A DNA stretch of 11,309 nt from Chloroflexota bacterium (GTDB lineage Bacteria > Chloroflexota > Dehalococcoidia > Dehalococcoidales > WRFJ01). The DNA lies in the NCBI GenBank assembly GCA_009778865.1, contig WRFJ01000017.1:1-11309 (forward strand), in the 5' to 3' direction. Shown piece by piece: positions 1 through 7,315 of the stretch. The notes beneath the pieces were generated by a model. That model worked only from the letters and a program-made list of their open reading frames with translations, did not search any database and was not told the DNA's origin. Positions within the stretch are counted from its first letter, which is position 1; every line of letters begins with the position of its first letter. A program made the position numbers and the translations under genes.

Positions 1-867
1 ATATTCTTCTAAACGGTCGCGTAGTGAGGCTACCGTTTCGTTTTTAAGTTCTTCTTCGTTGGTGGGCACAATACCCCAGGCTATAGCTTTACCTTGCCTA
101 AAAAAGTCTTTTACCTGCTGTTGATATAACTCTAAGGTATATGCATACTTATAAGCGTCAAAATTTAAGACATCCAATTGCGGCATCTTCAGTAACATTT
201 CCCAATCGGTGCGTCCGCATATATGTAAGCCTTTTAAACCTTGCAGGCTTTCCATAACTTGGTCCAACATGTCTGTTACTTCATCTTGAGAAAGGGGCAG
301 ATAGGCTGAGCCGAAGGATACCATCATAGGTTCATCTAAAAACAAAAGAGTGTGGGGCGAATGAGCGCGTAGTCTTGATTCCTGCCACATAGCTTTAAGG
401 CGTAAAAACATGCATATGGCTTGACGTTTATTCTGATCGTAGATAATAGCTTTGCCCTTTTCGTCTTTTACCGAAGTGCCAAAAGTAAGGGGGCCGGTCA
501 TTTGTCCTTTGGCTATTGTGGGTGAAAGCGAGGCGGTATTCATATAAGCATTAAAACCACTGGCATATTGAAGTGAGAGATCGTATTTAGAAAAATCACC
601 TGCTAAGTAATCTTCGTATAAACTACTAAATTCTACGGTAAAAGGCTGTTCCAGCACAGTAGCATTGTCGTCGGTATCAAGTACCAAGCCCGGAAATTTT
701 TGGCTAAATTGCGATGCCATCTGCTCAAAATAATCACGCTTGGGCAATTGTGGCCAGGCTGCTATCTGCGGCAGATATTTTATTACCGCTAGCATAGCTT
801 TTTGCGGGTCAGTGTGGGGCATTGAGCCAATCATAGTAGGCAGAATATTAAATACAGCTTTGCTCAT
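1..867 (-). CDS. UroD/MetE-like methyltransferase-family protein (3' end beyond window)
   Basis: The frame is open from the ATG at 867 to the window edge, giving 289 residues with no stop, so the C-terminus is missing. A Shine-Dalgarno AGGAAG (877-882) lies 9 nt before the ATG and the gene starts 16 bp after mtnA, so the two are probably co-transcribed. The N-terminus carries IGSMPH (residues 13-18), the form seen at the start of UroD/cobalamin-independent methionine synthase (MetE-core) barrels. The region around residue 180 has FLDEPMM. HICG at 215-218 matches the His-X-Cys zinc site of MetE-type enzymes; the second Cys ligand would lie past the edge. The family fold is a TIM barrel that moves methyl groups to a zinc-bound thiol. 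Placement beside mtnA suggests methionine metabolism, perhaps a folate-independent methionine synthase, but a corrinoid-dependent methyltransferase or a UroD paralogue is also possible. The family call is fairly secure; the substrate is not known. Confidence 0.75.
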   Translation of the reverse strand, partial: MSKAVFNILPTMIGSMPHTDPQKAMLAVIKYLPQIAAWPQLPKRDYFEQMASQFSQKFPGLVLDTDDNATVLEQPFTVEFSSLYEDYLAGDFSKYDLSLQYASGFNAYMNTASLSPTIAKGQMTGPLTFGTSVKDEKGKAIIYDQNKRQAICMFLRLKAMWQESRLRAHSPHTLLFLDEPMMVSFGSAYLPLSQDEVTDMLDQVMESLQGLKGLHICGRTDWEMLLKMPQLDVLNFDAYKYAYTLELYQQQVKDFFRQGKAIAWGIVPTNEEELKNETVASLRDRLEEY

Positions 868-883
868 AATATAAAACTTCCTG

Positions 884-1906
884 TTAAAAAGAATATGGCG
901 GATAAAAAACGCCTTTTTCGCTGATAATAGCGGTAATAAAATCGGCCGGCGTTACATCAAAAGCTGGATTATAAACTTTAGTTGTATCCGGCGCAGTAGG
1001 TATGCCGTAAAAAGATGTTACTTCTTGTGCTGCTCTTTCTTCTATCACTATATCGTCTTTACTTTCGGCATCGGCATCAAAAGTAGAAGAAGGGGCGGTA
1101 ACATAAAAAGGTATATTATGAGTTCTAGCCAGCACCGCTAAGTTATAGGTGCCTATTTTATTAGCAGTGTCTCCGTTTCTAGCAATGCGGTCAGCTCCCA
1201 CCACTATGCTGTCTACTAAACCATGGCACATAATATATGCTGCCGTATTATCGGTGATAAGACGATAAGGAATACCCATATTTTTTAATTCCAAAGCAGT
1301 GATTCTGGCTCCTTGTAAAAGTGGACGCGTTTCATTGACGATCACACCAGTTACTTTTTGTTGCTTATAAGCCTGGGCAATCACTCCTAAAGCTGTACCT
1401 ATACCGCTGCAGGCCAAAGGACCGGCATTGCAATAGGTCATTACCGTACCCTGGGGGATAACGGCAGCACCGTTATGGGCAATAGATGCGCAATGATTTT
1501 CTTCTTCTTGAGCTATTTGCCGGGCCTGTTCTATTAAAGCTTGCCTGGCAGCAGGTACATTTTGACAGTCGGCAATTACTTTCTGCATGCGTTCTAAAGC
1601 ATAAGAAAGGTTTTTAGCGGTAGGACGGGTAGCGTTTATACCGATGGCAATTGTATGCAGCTGTTTTTCAAAATAACTGTAATCTAAACTGTCTGTGTGT
1701 AGAGCAGCTAGCGCCATAGCGTAAGCAGCGGTTATGCCTATAACTGGCGCTCCGCGAACCTGTAAGTCTTTGATGGATTTACATAAAACAGTATAATCTG
1801 CTGTAGTGACATATTCTATAGTAGACGGCAACAAGTCTTGACGCAAAAAACACACACAATTATCACCTGTCCATTCTATGGCATAAAGAGTTTTCTGATC
1901 TTTCAT
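884..1906 (-). CDS. mtnA: S-methyl-5-thioribose-1-phosphate isomerase MtnA
   Basis: MtnA converts 5-methylthioribose-1-phosphate to 5-methylthioribulose-1-phosphate in the cytoplasm, a step in recycling the methylthioadenosine left by polyamine and related synthesis. The 340-residue protein has the usual family length and all signatures: RGAPVIG (51-57), TYCNAGPLA (157-165) with the expected catalytic Cys159, NETRPLLQGAR (191-201), and VGADRIARNGDTANKIGT (236-253) with the catalytic Asp239. It belongs to the eIF2B-related isomerase fold; the Cys/Asp pair and full motif set separate it from eIF2B subunits and ribose-1,5-bisphosphate isomerase. The ATG at 1906 is not preceded by a Shine-Dalgarno site; an extended -10 promoter lies directly upstream. 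It is followed at 16 bp by a UroD/MetE-like gene. No other methionine-salvage gene (mtnK, mtnP, mtnB) is visible in the window. Confidence 0.95.
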   Translation of the reverse strand: MKDQKTLYAIEWTGDNCVCFLRQDLLPSTIEYVTTADYTVLCKSIKDLQVRGAPVIGITAAYAMALAALHTDSLDYSYFEKQLHTIAIGINATRPTAKNLSYALERMQKVIADCQNVPAARQALIEQARQIAQEEENHCASIAHNGAAVIPQGTVMTYCNAGPLACSGIGTALGVIAQAYKQQKVTGVIVNETRPLLQGARITALELKNMGIPYRLITDNTAAYIMCHGLVDSIVVGADRIARNGDTANKIGTYNLAVLARTHNIPFYVTAPSSTFDADAESKDDIVIEERAAQEVTSFYGIPTAPDTTKVYNPAFDVTPADFITAIISEKGVFYPPYSF

Positions 1907-1913
1907 ATTTAAA

Positions 1914-1922
1914 ATTATAGCA
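1914..1922 (-). promoter_or_regulatory. Extended -10 promoter of mtnA, possibly leaderless
   Basis: Read on the minus strand, TGCTATAAT ends 7 bases before the mtnA ATG. This is an exact extended -10 element. Transcription would normally start about 7 bases after the hexamer, at 1907 or 1906, which is the A of the start codon. No convincing -35 is present and no Shine-Dalgarno lies between, so the transcript may be leaderless or nearly so. Confidence 0.55.
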
Positions 1923-1943
1923 TAAAAGAGTGCTTATTAAGGT

Positions 1944-1986
1944 GCGCTGTTGTATAGTAAAGATTGTTTAGTTTAAACAACAGCGC
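1944..1986. repeat. 10-bp inverted repeat at the end of the upstream acetyltransferase gene
   Basis: GCGCTGTTGT at 1944-1953 is a perfect inverted match to ACAACAGCGC at 1977-1986. On the plus strand the right arm is followed by TTATTTTTTTG, which would be a terminator layout for plus-strand transcription. On the minus strand no U-run follows, though the genes lie on that strand. A second 7-bp stem (1964-1970 with 1974-1980) overlaps the right arm, so the two cannot form together. It could be a 3' mRNA structure, a terminator for antisense transcription, or an operator just upstream of the mtnA promoter. Confidence 0.4.
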
Positions 1987-2494
1987 TTATTTTTTTGTAG
2001 TCTTTACGATTTAGTTCCATCAGTATAAATGTTTGTCCTTTAATTAAACTCTCGCTCTTATTTTGGAAACCGCACTTGGCAAAGCAACGCTGGGCGGCCA
2101 AATTGTCCTTTAAGGTTTTAAGGTTTAATTTACGAATATCACGTTGGCTAAAAATATAATCGATGAGCTTTTTTACAGCAGCAGGACCGTAGCCTTTATA
2201 GCGGTCTTGCGCGTTGCCTATGATAACGCCTATCTCGACGCTTCCGTGTACAGGGTCAAAGTTATAGGCGGCGCAATTACCTATGTGGCGGCCGTTTATT
2301 TCTATAGCTAATTGTATTCCCAGAGCTGGGTTGTTTAGATTGGCTATATACAATATTTCATATTCATTATAAGGTATATTGAGTGGCTCGGTGGCGTTTA
2401 AACGGCATAGCTGTCTATCGGTTTGCCAAGCATATTCGCAGGCGGCATCAGCAACAGCTTTGTCCCTAAGAAGCACAGAATGAGTCAAGATCAT
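1973..2494 (-). CDS. GNAT-family N-acetyltransferase (RimJ/RimL-like)
   Basis: A 173-residue protein of typical single-domain GNAT length, transferring an acetyl group from acetyl-CoA to an unknown amine. The acetyl-CoA pyrophosphate loop is R98-Y-K-G101-Y-G103, in the usual place after the strand EIGVIIG (88-93). NLAAQRCFAKCGF (131-143) is the expected motif B helix and the turn into the last strands. The pattern is closest to the RimJ/RimL and spermidine-acetyltransferase type. The ATG at 2494 lies inside the end of the HEAT-repeat gene, a 29-bp overlap, and is preceded by GAGGAAGAGG, which also codes the Glu-rich tail of that upstream protein. Translational coupling is therefore likely. 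The substrate cannot be told from sequence; the neighbouring genes give no clear hint. Confidence 0.85.
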   Translation of the reverse strand: MILTHSVLLRDKAVADAACEYAWQTDRQLCRLNATEPLNIPYNEYEILYIANLNNPALGIQLAIEINGRHIGNCAAYNFDPVHGSVEIGVIIGNAQDRYKGYGPAAVKKLIDYIFSQRDIRKLNLKTLKDNLAAQRCFAKCGFQNKSESLIKGQTFILMELNRKDYKKISAVV

Positions 2495-3455
2495 CCTCTT
2501 CCTCTTCTTCTATTATGTCGCTATCGTCCGTTTTATGTTTGGGCAGGGTATACTCGTCCATTTCTAAAATAGCTTCTTTAACTGCTCCAGATACGCTTTC
2601 GTTATCGTCAACAACCATTTCGTTTAAAAGAATTTTAGCTTCGCGGCCGCCTATTTTACGCAAAGCCTCCACTATAGCTAAGCGCACTTCCAAATCATCA
2701 TCGTGTACGCACTGACGCAAGTAGCTTACTGCTCCTTCGTCTTCCATTTCGCCACAGGCAGTAATGGCCTCATATCTTTCTTCCGGCTCCTCGCTTGTCA
2801 ATTCGGTAACTATAACGGGTAGCCACATGAGCTTAGCACTTTTACCCATAGCGTATATGGCGGCTATTTTTAATTTTTTATTACCGGAAACGTAAGCTTG
2901 TTTTATAACTTCAGTCACTTTTTCGCAACTAATAGGGGCTATAGACTCTAAAGCTCGGGCTTTGACGAGGGTGTTTTCGGTGGGGTCCTCTAATATCTTA
3001 TAGAGAGCATTAGTCAACCGTACGGCAAAAGCTTCGCGCAGTTGCCCCAACTCTACTAATAAAGCATATTTACCTAAAGCTGCTGCGGCTTCAGCACGCA
3101 CCTCTTGACTACGGTCTTTTTCCATAAGACGCACCAAAGGCTCCAAAAGCGAAGGTTGCTCATTTTCCCATAAGCCGCGGATAGCCAAAATTTTAGTTTG
3201 CTCATCTTTATCGTTAAGCATAAATCGGAAAAGATTATCAAAAGAAAGAGTAGTATTACTATCAGCTAATTCAGTTAATCGCTCAGCTATACTGCGTTTG
3301 CGCTCAGCCGGCAAAAACTCCCAAGCTATACGTACCTGAATAATATTTTCGGTCGATAAATCGGAAAGGGTGGCTAACTCACTGCTTTTCATAACAGTCG
3401 TGTTGTTTCTAATGTGGCTTATAACTTCAGATAAAATTTTTGTTGGTTGAGCCAT
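2466..3455 (-). CDS. HEAT-repeat protein with acidic C-terminal tail
   Basis: A 329-residue, probably cytoplasmic, scaffold-type protein. Helical HEAT-like repeats run from about residue 75 to 300; signs are repeated cores such as EQTKILAIRGLWEN (85-98), SQEVRAEAAAALGKY (116-130), EERYEAITACGEMEDEGAV (225-243) and DLEVRLAIVEALRKIGGREA (254-273). The last 20 residues are strongly acidic (DDSDIIEEEEEDDLDSF). HEAT arrays bind proteins; no catalytic residues are seen. I chose the ATG at 3455, 4 nt after the PAC2 stop, because GAGAG sits 7 nt before it; an in-frame ATG at 3515 lies inside the PAC2 gene and lacks this. The close packing with the PAC2 gene suggests that the two proteins work together, perhaps as a complex. 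PBS-lyase-type HEAT proteins are an alternative label, but no phycobilisome context exists. Confidence 0.8.
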   Translation of the reverse strand: MAQPTKILSEVISHIRNNTTVMKSSELATLSDLSTENIIQVRIAWEFLPAERKRSIAERLTELADSNTTLSFDNLFRFMLNDKDEQTKILAIRGLWENEQPSLLEPLVRLMEKDRSQEVRAEAAAALGKYALLVELGQLREAFAVRLTNALYKILEDPTENTLVKARALESIAPISCEKVTEVIKQAYVSGNKKLKIAAIYAMGKSAKLMWLPVIVTELTSEEPEERYEAITACGEMEDEGAVSYLRQCVHDDDLEVRLAIVEALRKIGGREAKILLNEMVVDDNESVSGAVKEAILEMDEYTLPKHKTDDSDIIEEEEEDDLDSFCAS

Positions 3456-3459
3456 TTTG

Positions 3460-4284
3460 TTATCTCTCGTCAGGTTCGTCTTCCGGTAAATCTTCATCAT
3501 CATCGTACTCTTCACTTTCCCAAATAGGTTCAGTGAAAAAGTCTATATAATCACCCATAGCTTCGGCAGTTACCTGCTTGATTTTTTCTTTGGCTTCTAC
3601 AGCAGCAGCTTCCATCTCAAAAGTATTTAATTGTATGCCTAAAAGTTCGCGCAATATTTTTAAGATAGCTAGCGAAGCTTGTGGATTGTTCATTTTGGCA
3701 GCATAAGAAGGTACTTCACCCAAAAGGCAGGCTGCTGACAAACCTCTTTCTTTGGCTACACCCAATAAAATGCCATTTAGACCGCTTATTTGGAAATTGC
3801 CGCCATTATGCAGGTCAATGCGTTTTGACAGTTCATCTGCCGTTTGACGGTCTGTGTAAGCTGACCATACACGTGAAGTCTCGGTATGATGTATCTGTGT
3901 CAGTGCGGCAGCACAAGTGTATATGCGTTTTACGCCGAAACGCTCGGCTAAGTCGGTTATCATATGAGCCATTTCATAGCCTTTACTTTTAGGCTGGTCG
4001 TCACCAGAAAAAAGTATAATGTCGCGTTTACCTGCTACATCGTTTTTATAATAATAAAAACGGCTTTCGGGAAATTTAGGCTCTTCTACAAAACCATTTT
4101 TAATACTGACACCTATGGGGTCAAAAAAGTAACTATCTTTAATATACGCCAGATCTTTAAAAGGCAATTGTTTCATCAGATAATTGGCTGTTAGCATGGC
4201 CACATTAGCGATGCCCGGCCAAGCGGCTATCAAATACGGCTCATTTAGTATTGGTCTGGCGGTTAGTCTATATAATTTATCCAT
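3460..4284 (-). CDS. PAC2-family protein (proteasome-assembly-chaperone-like)
   Basis: A 274-residue protein matching the PAC2 family, named for eukaryotic proteasome assembly chaperone 2; bacterial and archaeal members have no settled function. The N-terminal EPYLIAAWPGIANVA (14-28) is the typical opening, followed by DIILFSGDDQPK (88-99), the helix YEMAHMITDLAERFGVKRIYT (103-123), the segment ISGLNGILLGVAKERGLSAACLLGEVP (166-192) and the C-terminal helix. The fold resembles purine-nucleoside-phosphorylase-like alpha/beta proteins. Residues 252-274 form an acidic, disordered-looking tail rich in Asp and Glu. The gene is first of a tight trio with the HEAT-repeat protein and a GNAT enzyme; it lies 111 bp after tldE. 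The ATG at 4284 has only weak purine-rich sequence upstream (AAGGTAGAG, rather far). Family assignment is good; function is open. Confidence 0.85.
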   Translation of the reverse strand: MDKLYRLTARPILNEPYLIAAWPGIANVAMLTANYLMKQLPFKDLAYIKDSYFFDPIGVSIKNGFVEEPKFPESRFYYYKNDVAGKRDIILFSGDDQPKSKGYEMAHMITDLAERFGVKRIYTCAAALTQIHHTETSRVWSAYTDRQTADELSKRIDLHNGGNFQISGLNGILLGVAKERGLSAACLLGEVPSYAAKMNNPQASLAILKILRELLGIQLNTFEMEAAAVEAKEKIKQVTAEAMGDYIDFFTEPIWESEEYDDDEDLPEDEPDER

Positions 4285-4395
4285 ATGTTGGCTTTACTCT
4301 ACCTTAATATACCTAATTCTAGCCTAATAAAGACTTAAATTCTACAATTTATTTATAGGCTTTTATAAACATTTTTGTTATTTACACCAGTTATT

Positions 4396-5697
4396 TTATT
4401 GAGAAGCCACGTAAACTTTAGGAAACATAAAAGAAGGCGTATAAAAAGAATCGGTAAAACGTCCGTCGCTGCCCATATCGCCGATTTCTTTAAGCAGTTC
4501 AAATACGTTGCCGCTAATCATGACGTCTTTAACGCGGCCTGTTACTTGACCATCTTCTATTTTGTAACCCAAAAGCACGTTACCGCTAAAGTCTCCGCTA
4601 AGTGTATTGCCTTGCCCGGCACCCAGTAGTTTTTCTACAACAAGGCCTTCTTTAATACCGGCTATCATATCTTTTAGGGGTGTCTTGCCGTTGGGTATCA
4701 TCAGGTTGGTAAATGAAGCACCACTCACATTACCACCTCCTCTGGCTGCTGACGAGGTACTGTTTACACCGGCCTGCCAGGCCGTTTTAATATCATAAAT
4801 AAAATTATTAAGCACTCCGTTTTGGCATAAAGCAAGATTACGGCTGGGCGTACCTTCATCGTCAAAAGGTCGTGAAGCTGGACGTAAATTTAAAGTTTGC
4901 GCATCGGTTAAGCTAAAGCAACTGTCAAAGATTTTCTCACCAAGTTTTTTAGCCAAAGGAGAGGCGCCCATAAAGACCGTTTTGCCATTAAGAGAAGATA
5001 GTAAAGACGGCATAAAAGAAGCTGTAAAACCTTCGGCAGTAAAGATTACCGGCATAAAACCACTTTTTACTTCTTTATTACTTTGAATAGCCCAATCATA
5101 TTGGCGTTTAACTTCTTTTTGCATGTAGTCAAAATCTAATTCGGCGGTGACTATACTTTCGCCACTGCCCAAAAACAGCATATCGGTGCCTCTTACTAAA
5201 GTGCCGCCAATATAAGCTCCGTAGTCACTTGATTGATAGCTGCCTTCAAAACCCTCACTGTTAATTAAGTGTATACTGCTACTGCTTTTTTCTATTTGTG
5301 CTTCAGGCACAATGTCACCGTTTAATTCTTTAACAAAATCACATAAACTTTGACAGTTTTGCATCATTTGTTCGGTGCTTACTTTTTCTACCAGTAAGTC
5401 ATAGGTTTGTACTTGAGGTAATTCTGCAGTACTTGGCAGTTTGTAACCTACTTCTTGACCAAATTTAGCACATTCCAATGCCATGTTCACTAGCTCTTTT
5501 TTACCGGCTGCCCCTACTGTTACGGCAAAACCTTCACGCCCGTCTTTTACTAAGCGCAAAGCCCACAATTCGGTTTCTTTGCCTTCCACGCTTTTTAAAG
5601 CACCGGCTTCAAAAGATACCGGTGTAGTACTGCTTTTAGCATAATATACTTCGGCTATCTGAGCCTGTTTTTTAGCCAAATTTAAAATATCTTCCAT
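4396..5697 (-). CDS. tldE: TldE/PmbA subunit of the TldD/E metalloprotease
   Basis: The partner subunit of TldD, without its own protease site. In Escherichia coli the TldD/TldE heterodimer trims peptides such as the microcin B17 precursor and the antitoxin CcdA. The 433-residue length fits the family. Typical features are the N-terminal domain with YYAKSSTTPVSFEAG and GREGFAVTVG, and the C-terminal domain with FDDEGTPSRNLALCQNGVL, AARGGGNVSGASFTNL, LSGDFSGNVLLGYKIEDG and VKDVMISGNVFELLKEIG. The HExxxH motif present in TldD is missing, as expected for TldE. I chose the ATG at 5697, 5 nt after the tldD stop, because AGGAG (5708-5712) lies 10 nt before it. A longer reading would need a TTG at 5724 inside tldD. 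It is co-transcribed with tldD; no clear terminator follows. Confidence 0.92.
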   Translation of the reverse strand: MEDILNLAKKQAQIAEVYYAKSSTTPVSFEAGALKSVEGKETELWALRLVKDGREGFAVTVGAAGKKELVNMALECAKFGQEVGYKLPSTAELPQVQTYDLLVEKVSTEQMMQNCQSLCDFVKELNGDIVPEAQIEKSSSSIHLINSEGFEGSYQSSDYGAYIGGTLVRGTDMLFLGSGESIVTAELDFDYMQKEVKRQYDWAIQSNKEVKSGFMPVIFTAEGFTASFMPSLLSSLNGKTVFMGASPLAKKLGEKIFDSCFSLTDAQTLNLRPASRPFDDEGTPSRNLALCQNGVLNNFIYDIKTAWQAGVNSTSSAARGGGNVSGASFTNLMIPNGKTPLKDMIAGIKEGLVVEKLLGAGQGNTLSGDFSGNVLLGYKIEDGQVTGRVKDVMISGNVFELLKEIGDMGSDGRFTDSFYTPSFMFPKVYVASQ

Positions 5698-5702
5698 CTT
5701 TT

Positions 5703-7091
5703 TTAGGCTCCTGCTACCAGACAATTATTTATAACAATATGCGGGCTGCCGTCAGCTACCGGTAGGGGGTATTGCCCGCCTTTTCCGCAACCACCGCCTT
5801 CGCAGTAGCTTAGATCACTTCCGATAGCACTTATATTATGCAAAGTCTCAAAAACATTGCCGGAAAGCATGATGGGTTTTAACATTTCTTCTATACGGCC
5901 TTTTCTAATCATAAAAGCTTGTCCGGCTGAAAAGGTAAACATCTCCATTGAAGTCTGACCGCCGTACCAATTTTTAACATAAATACCTTCTTTAATATTG
6001 GCAATCATTTCTTCTGTAGAAGGACCTTGAGGATTAGCGGCAATATAAGTATTACTCATGCGCACAATGGGCTGGTGGCGATAGTTGATGGCGCGTGCGC
6101 TTCCGGTAGGACATTCACTCATTTTAGCTGCTGTTTCTCGTGAATGCAGACGCCCGGTCAGCACTCCTTCTGTAATCAGCATATTTTTATGCGCCGGGGT
6201 GCCTTCATCGTCAAAAGCATAAGAGCCTCGTAGATTGGGCACTGTGGGGTCATCAATAATAGTGAGGTATTTTTTACCAAAAACAGTACCCAGCTTCATA
6301 GTCTCTTGCATTTGCGGATTTTCATAAAGAAAATCAGCCTCCGAAAGATGGCCGAAAGCTTCGTGTACAAAAACACCGGCAATAACTGGATTAAGTAATA
6401 CAGTATAGCGTCCGCCTACTACTGCCGGAGCTTTAAGCAAGTCTATGGCATTTTGTGTATGGCTTTCTATTTGGCCATGTAACTTAAAGAGTTTAGAAGG
6501 ATCACCTAAAGCGCCTTCAGAAAGACTGGACTGCTGCACTTGGCCGTTTTTTTCAGCAATAGCGCTCATAGATAAAGTGGCGTCAGCTCTCTCCTGTGCT
6601 ATTAATGAACCTTGCGAATTTAAAAATACTTTCTTTTTCCAGCTCTCATAGTAGCCCAGCATACTGGTCTGCAAGTCTTTATGTTCCCAGATTATCTCGT
6701 TATATTGATCAAGCACTTCTTTTTTAGCTGCTAAAGGTGTATCAAAAGGAGTAACCGAAGTGTTGGGCTTTATATCTTGATGATGTACATTCACATCGGC
6801 TAAAATGCTTTTTTGTCCTTTTTGCGCCATATGGGCTAAAGATACTGCTTCATTTAGCTTATTTCTAAGTTCATCTAAAGAGTTAAAACTAACAAATCCC
6901 CAGCCGCCTTTATATAAAGCACGTACACAACCGCCGCTGTCGGCTGTGCGTGAAGCTACTTCTAAAAGCTTGCCTCTATAACTTATGCGCCCACTTTTGC
7001 CTTCTTCCAGACGCACTTCTGCATAGTCGGCCTGAACTTTTTTAAGCCAGGGGGCGATATCGTTAGCAAATTCTTGCATATTATTTGGCAT
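5703..7091 (-). CDS. tldD: TldD catalytic subunit of the TldD/E metalloprotease
   Basis: A 462-residue zinc metalloprotease subunit (TldD/PmbA family). Acting with TldE in the cytoplasm, it degrades small unfolded peptides; in some bacteria it matures modified peptides such as microcin B17. The HEAFGH motif at 243-248 gives the two His zinc ligands and the catalytic Glu244. The Cys ligand expected near the C-terminus is in GGGCGKGGQ (432-440), Cys435. YAFDDEGTPAHKNMLITEGVLTG (291-313), MSNTYI (345-350) and PIMLSGNVFETL (406-417) are also family hallmarks. The ATG at 7091 is set by AGGAAG about 10 nt upstream. A TTGACA/TACAAT promoter lies 30-60 bp upstream, and tldE follows within 5 nt. No precursor peptide gene or peptide-modifying enzyme is seen nearby, so a special substrate cannot be named. 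Confidence 0.95.
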   Translation of the reverse strand: MPNNMQEFANDIAPWLKKVQADYAEVRLEEGKSGRISYRGKLLEVASRTADSGGCVRALYKGGWGFVSFNSLDELRNKLNEAVSLAHMAQKGQKSILADVNVHHQDIKPNTSVTPFDTPLAAKKEVLDQYNEIIWEHKDLQTSMLGYYESWKKKVFLNSQGSLIAQERADATLSMSAIAEKNGQVQQSSLSEGALGDPSKLFKLHGQIESHTQNAIDLLKAPAVVGGRYTVLLNPVIAGVFVHEAFGHLSEADFLYENPQMQETMKLGTVFGKKYLTIIDDPTVPNLRGSYAFDDEGTPAHKNMLITEGVLTGRLHSRETAAKMSECPTGSARAINYRHQPIVRMSNTYIAANPQGPSTEEMIANIKEGIYVKNWYGGQTSMEMFTFSAGQAFMIRKGRIEEMLKPIMLSGNVFETLHNISAIGSDLSYCEGGGCGKGGQYPLPVADGSPHIVINNCLVAGA

Positions 7092-7129
7092 ATAAAATTA
7101 CTTCCTTACTAATCTATTGATTTAATCTA

Positions 7130-7158
7130 ATTGTATGTTGCTTGCAAAACACTGTCAA
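7130..7158 (-). promoter_or_regulatory. Promoter of the tldD-tldE operon
   Basis: On the minus strand TTGACA (7158-7153) and TACAAT (7135-7130) are separated by exactly 17 bp. The -35 matches the sigma70 consensus fully and the -10 in five of six positions. The predicted start near 7123 leaves a leader of about 30 nt with the Shine-Dalgarno AGGAAG before the tldD ATG. Confidence 0.75.
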
Positions 7159-7267
7159 ACCTTGGCATTTTTTAAAACAATTTTACGTTTATTTTAATGC
7201 TTTTAGTATCAATAATATGTCATTTTAAGGAATATATATAGCCGCTGGTTAATGCATATGTTATTAT

Positions 7268-7273
7268 TATAAT
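7268..7273 (+). promoter_or_regulatory. Probable -10 element for the GWNWG membrane-protein gene
   Basis: TATAAT lies 42 bp before the ATG at 7316 in an AT-rich stretch. The best -35, TGGTTA at 7246-7251 with a 16-bp spacer, is poor, so strength and exact start are uncertain. The leader would carry CGGGAG as the ribosome-binding site. Confidence 0.4.
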
Positions 7274-7315
7274 ATATCCGGCAGGCAGCATATTGAAGAA
7301 CGGGAGCTAAATATT

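Noticed and set aside
2466..3515. Longer HEAT-repeat protein starting at 3515
   Set aside because: The added 20 residues overlap the PAC2 gene and lack a ribosome-binding site, whereas the ATG at 3455 has GAGAG at 7 nt and a 4-nt gap.
3681..4194. Two plus-strand frames opposite the PAC2 gene
   Set aside because: They mirror the coding bias of the real minus-strand gene; no motif or start signal supports them.
4285..4395. Promoter or terminator between tldE and the PAC2 gene
   Set aside because: Only weak -10-like hexamers with poor -35 partners and no GC-rich stem with a U-run; not strong enough to call.
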